64,000 bases of DNA from Thalassomonas haliotis (GCF_028657945.1 NZ_CP059693.1:4464001-4528000); one strand, 5' to 3'; shown: positions 27,968 through 36,635, numbered from the stretch's first letter. Translations and numbers: made by a program. The notes: generated from the letters alone by a model not told the origin.

Positions 27968-28549
27968 TTACCCTTTATACCAGAGCACATAAACTTGCCT
28001 GTTATCATAGTGATTGGCGGGATCAACCGCATACTCATGCCCGCCGTAAGGATACCAGCAATACGTACCGACATATTTGCCGGTCATAAAGTTGCCATGC
28101 TGATCTTGTACCGCACAAATATAAGCATTGTAGCTGCCCTCATTCATGGACTTTATCAACAACTTACCCGGCTGTACCTGGGCTTCATTGGCCCGGTAAT
28201 TAATGGCTTCCCATTCGACCAGTCCCGGTTGAGCCGCCAATACCTGATAACGGCCATGGCCATACTCTTTACCGGCCCAAGGTATATAACAATTGGCGCC
28301 GACCCTTTTACCCGGTACAGCGGAAGGGTCACGACAGACATGTACCTCATGACCATTTTCCCTGCCCGGGGCTGCTACGGCATATTGACGCAACGGATCT
28401 TCCGATCTCTGATCGAGCCAGCTACAACCCGAATAATGAAGTTCATAATCACCCGAACTGCATTCTTTATATCTCTGCTCAGCCTGTACTTGTGCTACTG
28501 TTAATCCGTTCAATCCAATCACTAACGATAATGCTAACAAACGTTTCAT
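27968..28549 (-). CDS. Exported DM9-repeat (DUF3421) protein
   Basis: 193 residues. Signal peptide (cleavage near VQAEQ), then two DM9-type repeats: GHEVHVCRDPSAVPGKRVG with NCYIPWAGKEY (about 65-95) and GSYNAYICAVQDQHG with TYCWYPYGGHEY (about 138-172). DM9 proteins are best known as mannose-binding lectins of insects and molluscs; bacterial copies are less studied. Cysteines within the repeats suggest disulfides outside the cytoplasm. AAAGGA precedes the ATG. A 41-nt element about 100 bases upstream is shared with the LamG regulator gene at 34.7 kb. Confidence 0.82.
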   Translation of the reverse strand: MKRLLALSLVIGLNGLTVAQVQAEQRYKECSSGDYELHYSGCSWLDQRSEDPLRQYAVAAPGRENGHEVHVCRDPSAVPGKRVGANCYIPWAGKEYGHGRYQVLAAQPGLVEWEAINYRANEAQVQPGKLLIKSMNEGSYNAYICAVQDQHGNFMTGKYVGTYCWYPYGGHEYAVDPANHYDNRQVYVLWYKG

Positions 28550-28652
28550 TAATTTAATCCTTTGTAATATCTAATGAATACTAAACTTTTAGTGTTTCGA
28601 CAACCCGCAAAGGTGTCGCTAAACATCTTGGCCTTAACCAGAATTCAAAAGC

Positions 28653-28693
28653 GAGTAAAAGAAAATAAAACTGAAGTAAAAACACTTTTACTC
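28653..28693. promoter_or_regulatory. Shared 41-nt element, copy 1
   Basis: Three (G/A)TAAAA blocks 10-11 bases apart followed by a near-palindrome AGTAAAAACACTTTTACT. It matches the element at 34561-34601 at 33 of 41 positions. It lies 103 bases upstream of the DM9 gene. Direct repeats with helical-turn spacing are what OmpR/CadC-type winged helices bind. Confidence 0.6.
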
Positions 28694-28840
28694 TTGTCGC
28701 TACGTCTTTATTTTTATGAAAAATGTAAAAGCTCGACTCAAGTACCGGCTGTTATCCGCTAGCTTTTATAAATGTGAAACCCCCATCGGCGATATCGAGG
28801 CATATTTGAAAAAAACGTTATCCCAAATGCTTGCCAGAGC

Positions 28841-29551
28841 TTAAAGCGCCCCGCTTTTAGCGGCAATCATCACCGCCTCGGTGCGATTGGCCGCTTCAAG
28901 TTTTTTCAGGATCAAACTGACCAGCTCCTTGACCCTGTCCCTGGAAACACTCATTAATTGGGAAATTTCAAGATTGCTCAAGCCCTTAACAATAAACTGC
29001 AAACACTCCTTTTCCCGGGTGGTTAATTTAAATTGCATAAAGAGTTTTTCCGGGTAGTTTTTTGATAACTCGCCAAAAAAAAGCTGGGATAAACCGATCA
29101 GCTCGGCATATTTACCGGCGCATAAATGTAAGAAATCGCCTTTGCCGCCGCGAAAATATAAATTCACCACGCCGGCGCCCTTATTGGTGAAAGTAGGAAT
29201 AGCCAGGCAATGCTCAATGCCGCAAGACAAAGACAACTGATGTAATAACTTGCTTTCTTTGCTCTTTAAAGAAGCCTTATGGCTGTCATACCAAGTGATC
29301 GGGTTATGATGTTTACTGCAATGCTGCAACACGGGATCATGGAGAAAGTATTTATGATGGCAATAAGCCGAGATAAACTCTCCGGGAAAATTACTGATCA
29401 ACTTAATATCATCCGTGTTACAGGAAATCCCGGTAATAAAAACACCGGCAAATCCCGACTGTTCGGTTCGGGTAAAAATTGATTTTTCGACGTCCTCAAA
29501 AGAGAGGTTACTGCTAAATTCCCCATAGGGGTATGAATGCACACTTTTCAT
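28841..29551 (-). CDS. LuxR-family transcriptional regulator with autoinducer-binding-like domain
   Basis: 236 residues. Residues ~15-165 resemble an acyl-homoserine-lactone-type sensor domain, with the typical YFLHDPVLQH and NPITWYDS stretches; residues ~172-232 are the LuxR/GerE helix-turn-helix (LTTREKECLQFIVKGLSNLEISQLM). No luxI synthase is in the window, so it would be a solo. AAAGG precedes the ATG, and a perfect inverted repeat lies 27 bases upstream. It is the first gene of a run of three regulators. Confidence 0.85.
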   Translation of the reverse strand: MKSVHSYPYGEFSSNLSFEDVEKSIFTRTEQSGFAGVFITGISCNTDDIKLISNFPGEFISAYCHHKYFLHDPVLQHCSKHHNPITWYDSHKASLKSKESKLLHQLSLSCGIEHCLAIPTFTNKGAGVVNLYFRGGKGDFLHLCAGKYAELIGLSQLFFGELSKNYPEKLFMQFKLTTREKECLQFIVKGLSNLEISQLMSVSRDRVKELVSLILKKLEAANRTEAVMIAAKSGAL

Positions 29552-29577
29552 TATATAAGACCTTTATCTACCCTGTT

Positions 29578-29592
29578 ACAGATCACATCTGT
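29578..29592. promoter_or_regulatory. Inverted repeat upstream of the LuxR-type gene
   Basis: ACAGAT-CAC-ATCTGT is a perfect 6-3-6 inverted repeat 27 bases before the start codon; candidate operator, perhaps for autoregulation. Confidence 0.45.
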
Positions 29593-30080
29593 CCATCAAG
29601 TCTTCAGCCAAAAGGCAAGATACAAGCAAGGCAGGTGAATGACCTGAGGAAGATAGCGGCAAACTGTAAAGCGCCTTGAAAAACACCGGTATCAATAACG
29701 CGACAGATACTGTTAACCGCGCGACAGACGTGAACAACAAAATGACATTTCCTCTGCAGGCCTTTTATATACAGGGTTTAAGCTTCCCTTTAAAACGGCC
29801 TGGTTGATTTTTACCGACATCAAAAGCTATGCCCCTGAGCAGAAGGTATAAAAAGCCATGCTGGGTCATTTAGATAGACGGGATAGTGTGAACTTAATTA
29901 TTTTCACTGCCGGGCACGGCTTTAACGGCAAACAAGACACAACCAGCCCTTGGCATTAAATAAACAGCAGGGGGAAAATAGCTGCCCAGGCAGGGACATT
30001 ATCAGGGTAAAACGGTATAAGAAAAGAATAAATCAGTGCGACTTTTACCAGCGCTACAGCCTTGGCTGGCACAGGATATA
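29593..30080. other. Gene-free region between the LuxR-type and hybrid-sensor genes
   Basis: Nearly 500 bases. I found short open stretches only (for example 29858-29959, 33 codons without a ribosome site) and no RNA signature. Confidence 0.4.
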
Positions 30081-30105
30081 CCGGGGTTAATGGCAATAAC
30101 CCCGG
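30081..30105 (-). terminator. Hairpin after the hybrid sensor gene
   Basis: Perfect 9-bp stem CCGGGGTTA/TAACCCCGG with a 7-base loop, 12 bases past the stop; no strong T tract follows. Confidence 0.5.
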
Positions 30106-30117
30106 ACTATTGACGGC

Positions 30118-33100
30118 TTATTCGCAGGCAAGCCGGTCACCGCCAGCACAGCTATGCTGGTACTGTAACGGGGTTTGCCCATACTGCGCCTTAAAGCAGG
30201 AGCCGAAATAGGCCGGGGATGAAAAGCCGACCCTGTGGGCAACACTTGCCGCCTGCATATTTTGCTGCAAATAAACTTTCGCTTGCTGCAGGCGGAACTG
30301 TTTTAAATACTCCGAGGGAGAGATTTGCAAAATGGCCTTGGTTTTACGCTGTAATTGGCGACTACTCATATAAAGCCCCCCGGCCATATCATTGATAGAA
30401 AACTCTGCCTGTGTATATCCCTGCTCAACCACGGCTTTGATATCTGCGATAAACCCCTCCGGCGACGGCAAAGTTTCACCGGTACTTGCAGGAAGATTCA
30501 GCTCAGCCCCTTTATCCCCCTGTTGTGCTTGTCCCGACAAAAACCTTAATTTGTGTACTTGCGCCAGCTTCTTCCTGCTGTTGATCAGGTTGTCGATGCG
30601 ACAACTAAGCTCATTAAGCTCAAAAGGTTTGCTGATATAATCGTCCGCTTCACATTGCCAGCCGGTCATTTTACTGGAGTTGTCTCCTTTGGCGGTCAGC
30701 AGGATAACCGGGATATGGCAGGTCAGTGACGACTGCTTCACCGACTGGCACAGTTCAAAGCCATTTTTCTCGGGCATCATGACATCACTGATGATCAGAT
30801 CCGGCAACTCCCGCTCCGCCAGCGCCATGCCTTCGGCGCCGTCTTTAGCGCTCAGGCAATGAAAGGTGCCCGCGAATTCCTGGCTCAGCAATAACCTTAA
30901 ATCAGGGTTATCTTCAACAATTAGCAGTTTTTCTTTTTCCTTGCCTGATGCTTGCACCGCATCTGCCGATATTTCCCCTTCAGCGATTAAGGCATCTGGC
31001 GGTAAAACACAAGCCGCTGCTGCCATGGCCGGTGAGGACAACTCCCCCGCAGCCTCACCGGCGGAAACCACAGGTAAAGTCACGGTAAAGCAGCTGCCCT
31101 TACCCGGCTCGCTGCTCAGGCTTATTGTCCCCTGGTTCTGCTCCAGCTGTTCTTTGACTATTGCCAGGCCTATACCCAGACCTTCTGCCTGGTCATGCCC
31201 GGGATTGTCGATACGGCTAAAGCGCTCAAAAATCTGCTGCCGATATTCTGGCACGATACCGTAGCCGGTGTCGGCCACCCTTAAGATCAGGTGGGCATTA
31301 TCCTCGCTTGCCGTCACCTTTACTTTGCCGTTAACCTGGGTATATTTAATGGCATTGGCAATTAAATTACCCAAAACCTGTTCCAGGCAATCCTGTGTTA
31401 ACAATATCTGTGGGCTTATCACCCGGACATCCAGGCTAAGCGCTATCCCTTTCTCATCAGCCATGCCGGTATAAGCGTCGCACAGCCGGTGAATGGTACT
31501 ATCAAGCGGGTAAACCGACTTCACAGGCGGCGCCTTTTTATCCTGATGGGCAAATTGAATAAGATGCTCCACCATTCTTACCAGCCGCTGCCCCTGGTGA
31601 TAGGCCGCCTGCCACTGCCCCTTGTTCGCCGGGTTAGTGGCCAGCAGTTTTTCTATCGGCAGCAACATGACCGTCAGCGGCGTACGAAATTCATGGGATA
31701 TATTGCTGTAAAAGCGGTTTTTACTGGCTAAGAGCTCGGTGATCTCATGATTTTTTTCGGTGATTTCCACTGTGCGTAAGGCAATTTTTTGCTCCAGGAC
31801 ACGATTGCGCTTTTTCAACACCCGGGTTTGCACTCTGCCGCCCAAGTAGACAAAAAACACCAGGGCGAGCAGATATCCCAGGTATGCCCACCAGCTGCGC
31901 CAAACAGGATATTCAATGAAAAAATCAAAGCGGGTCTCGCTCCAGCGCCCCAGTGGCAAACGGGCCCGGGCGCTAAAACTATAGTGCCCCGGCGATAAAT
32001 TGGTGTAAGTTGCCAGCCGGGTGATGGTCGAGGCCTCACGCCATTGCTCATCAAAACCGTCAAGCTTATATTGATACTCGACCGAGCTTCCCCTGAGATA
32101 TTCAAAGTTGGAAAATTGAAATTCAAGGTTTTTGCTGTTGTAGGCAAAGGCCGGGGCAGACGCTTGCCCTGGTCGGTTATCGACAGCAGCCTGCCCCTTC
32201 AGATAAAACCTGCCGCCAGGTGCCGGTAATACTTCCCTGTCGTCGAAACGAATACCTGTCAGTTGAATCTGTTGCTCTCCCCGGCTTTGCCTGGGATAGA
32301 AGCTCACCAGCCCCTGATTCATGGTGCCCAGGTAAATACGCCCATCCGGCGCCAGGGCATGCAGGGTGACGGCAAAGGTAAAACCTTCATTAGGGGTATA
32401 ATGGGCGAGCACCTGCTCCTTGTCTGTATCCATCACAATCAACCCCTTACTGACGGTCACCAGCCATAACAGGCCGTTTTCATCTTCTAACAGGTTTTGT
32501 ACCCCGGCCAGGGTTTCCGGGCCTAAAAGCGGGATATATTCAAAAGTATCCTGATGCGGTAAATATTTATTCAGGCCGTTTTCGGTGCCCACCCAGATAG
32601 TGCCGTTTTTATCCTGGTATATCTGGTTAACAAAATTGCCCGAAAGACTGCCCGCGACCTTATCGTCATCCTGGTAATGTTTGAGCACTTGCCCTTGAGC
32701 AGTTAACCGGTAGAGTCCGGATTGTGTCCCGGCCCAGATCTCTTGTTCCGGTGACATCCATACATGAAAGACAACTTCTCCGGGCAAAAATACCTGATAG
32801 GTTGCAATCCCGGGCAAAGCATTATCATTTGCGGTTAACTCGGCCCGTACCACACCTCCCTTGGTCGCCAACCAGAGAATATTGCCTTCTTGCTCAAGAA
32901 GAGAAAAAATACTGTTAACCTGTGCATCACTGTTTTCAGGAGCAAAATAAAAGCTTTTAAAGTCATCGCTTTGCTCCCGGTAAAGGTTTAACCCCTTACG
33001 GGTTCCGAGCCAGATATTTTGCCGGCTGTCTTCAAAAATCCACATCACCGACATATTGCTGAGACTGTGGCCATTGCCGATTTCATGGTGGTAGCGCCGA

Positions 33101-34332
33101 TAGGTTTTTTTGCCGTCCTCTTTCACGTTAAGACCGCCGCCATGGGTCCCCAGCCATAAACGCTGTCGGCTGTCGAACAAAATAGACCAGGGGGTTGGAT
33201 GACTCAGGCTATGGGGATCGTCTGGGTTTGCCGCTTCAATAACAAAACGCATTTTTTCCGGGCCGTAATAATAAAGCCCGGACAATCCCGAGAGCCAGAT
33301 ATTACCCGAGCGGTCTTGCGCCAGAGTTTGGACAAACTCGCCGACTTTAACCTCGCCCGGGTGGCGGATGCGCTGAAAAGTACCGCTTTGCGGGTCAAAC
33401 AAATTTAAGCCGTCTTTGGTTCCCACCCAGATATTTTGCCGGTTGTCGGTTAATATCCGGGTCACCAGGTTACTGCTGATGGACTTGTCCGGCCGAGCTT
33501 TTATAGGGGAAGCCTGGTATTGCCGCATCTCTCCCGAACCGGCAAGGTAACGGTATAAGCCGCGGTTGCTGCCTATCAATAAAGTACCGGGTATTTCTTC
33601 TTTAAGTACTGTTATTGATATGCCCGGTTCGCTTAAGGTTATTACCGGGGTAAAATTATCCTTAGCGGGATCATAAGCAAACACCTCTGAACCTGCCCCC
33701 ACCAGTAGCCGCCCTTCACGGGTTACCAAAGGCACCGACGGCAAGGTTTCCCTGGTCCTGTTTTCGGGAAACAGCGCATATCTGCGCCAATGGTCATCAG
33801 CCTTTTGATATTGCAGCACCTGCCCGCCATCGGCAAAAAACCATAAACCGCCATCGTCGGTGTGCGCCATAACATGGATAGAAGGGAAGCCGGTCAGCAA
33901 CCTATGCTCATCTGCCGGCAGAGAAAAGGCCTCAAAGCTATCGGTTTCGGCGCGGTATTTCTTCATTAACCTGCTGCCCATCGCCCATATCCCCCCGCCT
34001 GGCTCCAGATACAGGTGCTGATATGAGTCATCTCCCAAGTAACGTTTAAATTCATAACCGTCATACTTAAACAAGCCTTCGGACGACCCCAGCCATAAAT
34101 AGCCCGATTTGTCCTCAATAATACTAAAAACACTGCCGACATTGGTAGAGATCACCATATTGGCCTGCTCGAACAGGATATTTTCCACAACAGGGACGGT
34201 ATGTTTTTCTGCCCCCCCATGTGGGGGCGGGACAAAGGCAAGCGTTGCTGTAGAATACATAAGCAAAAGTAATGTCATTGAAAAGATCAGACATTGGCAA
34301 GCTGGCAGGCGATAAATAAATCCTTTGTTCAA
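30118..34332 (-). CDS. Hybrid two-component system protein: periplasmic propeller, histidine kinase, receiver and AraC output
   Basis: 1404 residues in one chain, the HTCS layout best known in Bacteroidetes. Order: signal peptide; two seven-bladed-type propeller repeats (IWVGTKDGLNLFDP, IWLGTRKGLNLYRE, IWVGTENGLNKY); Y_Y_Y domain (~740-800); membrane segment SWWAYLGYLLALVFFVYLGG; HisKA with phosphoacceptor His880 in NISHEFRTPLT; ATPase (NLIANAIKYTQ, GLGIGLAIVKE); receiver with Asp1183 in IISDVMMPEKNG; C-terminal AraC HTH. Such proteins sense carbohydrate breakdown products. The TTG start at 34332 has AAGGAAAA; an ATG 18 codons on is the alternative. No obvious target operon adjoins it. Confidence 0.93.
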   Translation of the reverse strand: MNKGFIYRLPACQCLIFSMTLLLLMYSTATLAFVPPPHGGAEKHTVPVVENILFEQANMVISTNVGSVFSIIEDKSGYLWLGSSEGLFKYDGYEFKRYLGDDSYQHLYLEPGGGIWAMGSRLMKKYRAETDSFEAFSLPADEHRLLTGFPSIHVMAHTDDGGLWFFADGGQVLQYQKADDHWRRYALFPENRTRETLPSVPLVTREGRLLVGAGSEVFAYDPAKDNFTPVITLSEPGISITVLKEEIPGTLLIGSNRGLYRYLAGSGEMRQYQASPIKARPDKSISSNLVTRILTDNRQNIWVGTKDGLNLFDPQSGTFQRIRHPGEVKVGEFVQTLAQDRSGNIWLSGLSGLYYYGPEKMRFVIEAANPDDPHSLSHPTPWSILFDSRQRLWLGTHGGGLNVKEDGKKTYRRYHHEIGNGHSLSNMSVMWIFEDSRQNIWLGTRKGLNLYREQSDDFKSFYFAPENSDAQVNSIFSLLEQEGNILWLATKGGVVRAELTANDNALPGIATYQVFLPGEVVFHVWMSPEQEIWAGTQSGLYRLTAQGQVLKHYQDDDKVAGSLSGNFVNQIYQDKNGTIWVGTENGLNKYLPHQDTFEYIPLLGPETLAGVQNLLEDENGLLWLVTVSKGLIVMDTDKEQVLAHYTPNEGFTFAVTLHALAPDGRIYLGTMNQGLVSFYPRQSRGEQQIQLTGIRFDDREVLPAPGGRFYLKGQAAVDNRPGQASAPAFAYNSKNLEFQFSNFEYLRGSSVEYQYKLDGFDEQWREASTITRLATYTNLSPGHYSFSARARLPLGRWSETRFDFFIEYPVWRSWWAYLGYLLALVFFVYLGGRVQTRVLKKRNRVLEQKIALRTVEITEKNHEITELLASKNRFYSNISHEFRTPLTVMLLPIEKLLATNPANKGQWQAAYHQGQRLVRMVEHLIQFAHQDKKAPPVKSVYPLDSTIHRLCDAYTGMADEKGIALSLDVRVISPQILLTQDCLEQVLGNLIANAIKYTQVNGKVKVTASEDNAHLILRVADTGYGIVPEYRQQIFERFSRIDNPGHDQAEGLGIGLAIVKEQLEQNQGTISLSSEPGKGSCFTVTLPVVSAGEAAGELSSPAMAAAACVLPPDALIAEGEISADAVQASGKEKEKLLIVEDNPDLRLLLSQEFAGTFHCLSAKDGAEGMALAERELPDLIISDVMMPEKNGFELCQSVKQSSLTCHIPVILLTAKGDNSSKMTGWQCEADDYISKPFELNELSCRIDNLINSRKKLAQVHKLRFLSGQAQQGDKGAELNLPASTGETLPSPEGFIADIKAVVEQGYTQAEFSINDMAGGLYMSSRQLQRKTKAILQISPSEYLKQFRLQQAKVYLQQNMQAASVAHRVGFSSPAYFGSCFKAQYGQTPLQYQHSCAGGDRLACE

Positions 34333-34560
34333 GGGCTGTTTTCCTTGGTTGTTTTTAAAAAATATTGATAAGAGCCAATAGGCAACATCGGCAGATCTTG
34401 GCAGGTGAAAAAACCGGTGAAGATAAAAATAAACAGGTACAGCGGATAAAACAACTTAGCCGCCAGAAAAAATTCAGCATGCTTATTTCTTTTCTGCCAT
34501 CAAAATGGCGTGATAAGAGGGTTTATGGCGCGATAATGGGCTTGCCCGCCATAAAAAAGC

Positions 34561-34601
34561 AAGTAAAATAAGGTAAAAATAAAGTAAAAGCACTTTTACT
34601 T
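34561..34601. promoter_or_regulatory. Shared 41-nt element, copy 2
   Basis: GTAAAA blocks begin at 34563, 34573 and 34584 and end in the near-palindrome AGTAAAAGCACTTTTACT. It lies 63 bases upstream of the LamG regulator and about 230 bases upstream of the divergent hybrid sensor gene. Copy 1 is at 28653-28693. Confidence 0.65.
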
Positions 34602-34664
34602 TTCTCCTAAGACTTTGTTAAACAACTATTTATTACTTTTACCGTCAAAGAAAGGAATCAGAAT

Positions 34665-35816
34665 ATGTCAGAACACGCAGTTTGTGCTCATGACAAAACT
34701 CCCCCTGCAAATTATCAAGGCGCCTGGCTCGGTGAGCTTTATATTTGCCTGCAAACGGAGAAAGTTTTTCATAACCAGCAAGATCTGATGCTATCGGCGC
34801 TTTCCTTCAATTTATTTAAAACCTTACTTTTGCATGCCCCTGCTCCCCTGTCGTGCCGTGAACTTTTGGCGCTGGTGTGGCAGGACATAGTCACCACAGA
34901 GGAAAATGTTAAACAAAGGATCAGTTTATTACGCAAGGCCTTGGGACAGGACAAAACCCGCCCTTATATCCAGAATATGCGCGGCCGGGGATACTTTATT
35001 GCCCCCCAAATCACTTGGGTTGAAGCCGAGCCGCCAGGCGATAACGGCCAAGTTGCCGACACAAGTCCCCGGATAAAACTTCCCCTGCTGCTCGGGGCAA
35101 TCAGCGCCGCCTTTTTACTGCTGACAAGTATGGTGCTGATAACCTTCTTCAATAAGCCGGATGCCGATGTATTGCCTGATGTGCGCATGGACAGCACAGT
35201 ACGCCTGGCGCCAGCACAAGACGACCTGGCTTTTTGCCTCGACGGCCTGGATGACTACATAGAATTTGCCGACCAGGACAATTTGGATGTAGATGAGGAA
35301 GACTTTGCCATTGCCACCTGGATACGCACCAGCGCTCTTGAACAGCGGGTAATAGTCGATAAAAGGTTTGAAGATAAAAAACAGGACGTCAAAGGCTATG
35401 TTTTTTATGTCGACGAAGGAGAGCTTTCCTTTCAACTGGCTACCGGCCAGGGCAGCTGGTACTGCCACGAGCAGGACTCCTCCTGCACCTTATACGAGTC
35501 AAAGACTTATATTGCCGATGGTAAATGGCACCATGTGGCGGTTTCAATCGATCGCGACAATCCGCAAGGCATGGTTTTTTACCTTGACGGAAAAGTTATC
35601 TTTACTGCAGATCCCACAGGGCGGGCCGGTTCTTTAGCCAATGACAACCCCTTGAGGATAGGCAGCCGCTCCTCTTATCAAACAGGGCTTTTTTTGGGGG
35701 CTATCGGCGCCGTTAACCTGTACCACACCAGCTTGAGTGCTCAGGAAGTTGCCGGACTGTACCAACAGGGCAATAACCGCCGCTGCTACAGCATAGCAAC
35801 TAAGGGGGGCTTGTAA
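34665..35816 (+). CDS. ToxR/CadC-like membrane-anchored transcriptional regulator with periplasmic LamG domain
   Basis: 383 residues. Residues ~25-112 form an OmpR/CadC-type winged helix (LSALSFNLFKTLLLHAPAPLS, VKQRISLLRKALGQD, YIQNMRGRGYFI). One membrane segment (~137-160) leads to a periplasmic concanavalin-like LamG domain (~190-365: FCLDGLDDYIEFADQDNLDV, FAIATWIRTSA, DGKWHHVAVSIDRD, FYLDGKVIF, LRIGSRS). LamG domains bind glycans or proteins, so this looks like a one-component sensor of an extracytoplasmic ligand. AAAGGA precedes the ATG. The shared 41-nt element upstream suggests autoregulation. Confidence 0.88.
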   Translation: MSEHAVCAHDKTPPANYQGAWLGELYICLQTEKVFHNQQDLMLSALSFNLFKTLLLHAPAPLSCRELLALVWQDIVTTEENVKQRISLLRKALGQDKTRPYIQNMRGRGYFIAPQITWVEAEPPGDNGQVADTSPRIKLPLLLGAISAAFLLLTSMVLITFFNKPDADVLPDVRMDSTVRLAPAQDDLAFCLDGLDDYIEFADQDNLDVDEEDFAIATWIRTSALEQRVIVDKRFEDKKQDVKGYVFYVDEGELSFQLATGQGSWYCHEQDSSCTLYESKTYIADGKWHHVAVSIDRDNPQGMVFYLDGKVIFTADPTGRAGSLANDNPLRIGSRSSYQTGLFLGAIGAVNLYHTSLSAQEVAGLYQQGNNRRCYSIATKGGL

Positions 35817-36333
35817 GTACTCATGACCCCCGGCCAAAATAAGCGGCTATTATTACTTTTTCAATGTTGACGCTTAGATATCACTTAATTTAATGCCGAC
35901 CATCCTTTTCCAAGCACAAGAAATTTAACTTACCCGGCCTAAAGGAATAAAGGTTCACAATCAAAATATTGAATATAGGGTGCAATTTCTCTTGTTACTG
36001 TTTAAAACACGGGCTAGCTTAACACCCACATTGTTAATATTTTAACAAGTTACCTTTAGACCATTCGAAGATGAGCAAATACTTAATTCAACTGGTATCG
36101 CATAGACCTGAGTATTGATGTAGTTTGGCCTGGAATACTTTCATTGAAAATGCTGCTCGTGTTAAAAAGCTGTGTTGGCGTGACTGGCTAAGGCTGACCA
36201 CTTAATGAATCCAATTGCTATTAAAGGCTGACATGATAAAAGATCAGAAAAATGAATGCTTTCCATAACTTTCCACTAAAACCTAGACTTCACAACAACA
36301 GATTATGATCGGGATGACAAATAAGAAAGGAAA
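35817..36333. other. Gene-free region before the 4.5S RNA gene
   Basis: About 500 bases. Around 36116-36200 one frame reads SLAWNTFIENAARVKKLCW before stops, which looks like a short coding relic; I cannot assign it. No complete gene, tRNA or insertion-sequence ends seen. Confidence 0.35.
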
Positions 36334-36449
36334 GGTGGTGGTAACCCAATCAGCCACACCTCGGCACATGAGTCGTCTGCTACGGTTGCTTTCTTCCGAA
36401 TCTGGCCGGGTTCACAGAGTATCATTGCGAGGGGACCGAAAGGGTCACC
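36334..36449 (-). ncRNA. ffs: Signal recognition particle 4.5S RNA (divergent)
   Basis: About 116 nt. The ends pair (5' GGTGACCC with GGGTTACC). Internal blocks match E. coli 4.5S RNA: CTCGCAATGATACTCTGTGAAC, the GGAA tetraloop and GACTCATGTGCCGAGGTG. The Ffh-binding tip departs from the near-invariant form: CAGATTCGGAAGAAAGCAAC here against CAGGTCCGGAAGGAAGCAGC in E. coli. One change pair (C-G to U-A next to the tetraloop) is compensatory; two others (G49 and G64, E. coli numbering) are not. It may be the working copy of a variant or a decaying second copy; only one copy lies in the window. Confidence 0.85.
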
Positions 36450-36469
36450 ATAGAATGTTTACGGGGCGC

Positions 36470-36498
36470 ATTATTACTAATCGCCCTGGCTTATGCAA
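36470..36498 (-). promoter_or_regulatory. Candidate 4.5S RNA promoter
   Basis: On the minus strand TTGCAT (36498-36493) and AATAAT (36475-36470) are 17 bases apart, followed by a GC-rich discriminator (GCGCCCC) typical of stable-RNA promoters. It would give a 5' leader of roughly 13-15 bases for RNase P processing. Confidence 0.5.
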
Positions 36499-36572
36499 GT
36501 ACTAGTTTTGCGTTTTGCTGCCGTCCGCTGATTTTTCCATCACATTTTCTTAAATCAAGTAAATAAGTCAAT

Positions 36573-36608
36573 AAAAAACGGCCAACCTGAACCAGATCAG
36601 CCGTTTCG
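36573..36608 (-). terminator. Terminator of the DUF3014 gene
   Basis: Stem AAACGGC/GCCGTTT with an inner CTG/CAG pairing and a T run on the minus strand, 28 bases after the stop. Confidence 0.75.
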
Positions 36609-36635
36609 ATTGTTGTTATAACGGCTTATGCGGCG

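Noticed and set aside
28574-28762. 62-codon frame upstream of the DM9 gene
   Set aside because: No ribosome site, overlaps the shared regulatory element and has no protein-like features.
29858-29959. 33-codon frame in the gap before the hybrid sensor gene
   Set aside because: Weak start context and no support beyond being open.
28653-34601. Shared element as two intrinsic terminators
   Set aside because: The palindromes leave a 2-base loop, lie far from upstream stop codons and share the extra direct repeats, which fits an operator better.
36305-36505. 66-codon frame on the plus strand
   Set aside because: It lies antisense over the 4.5S RNA gene, has no ribosome site and no protein character.
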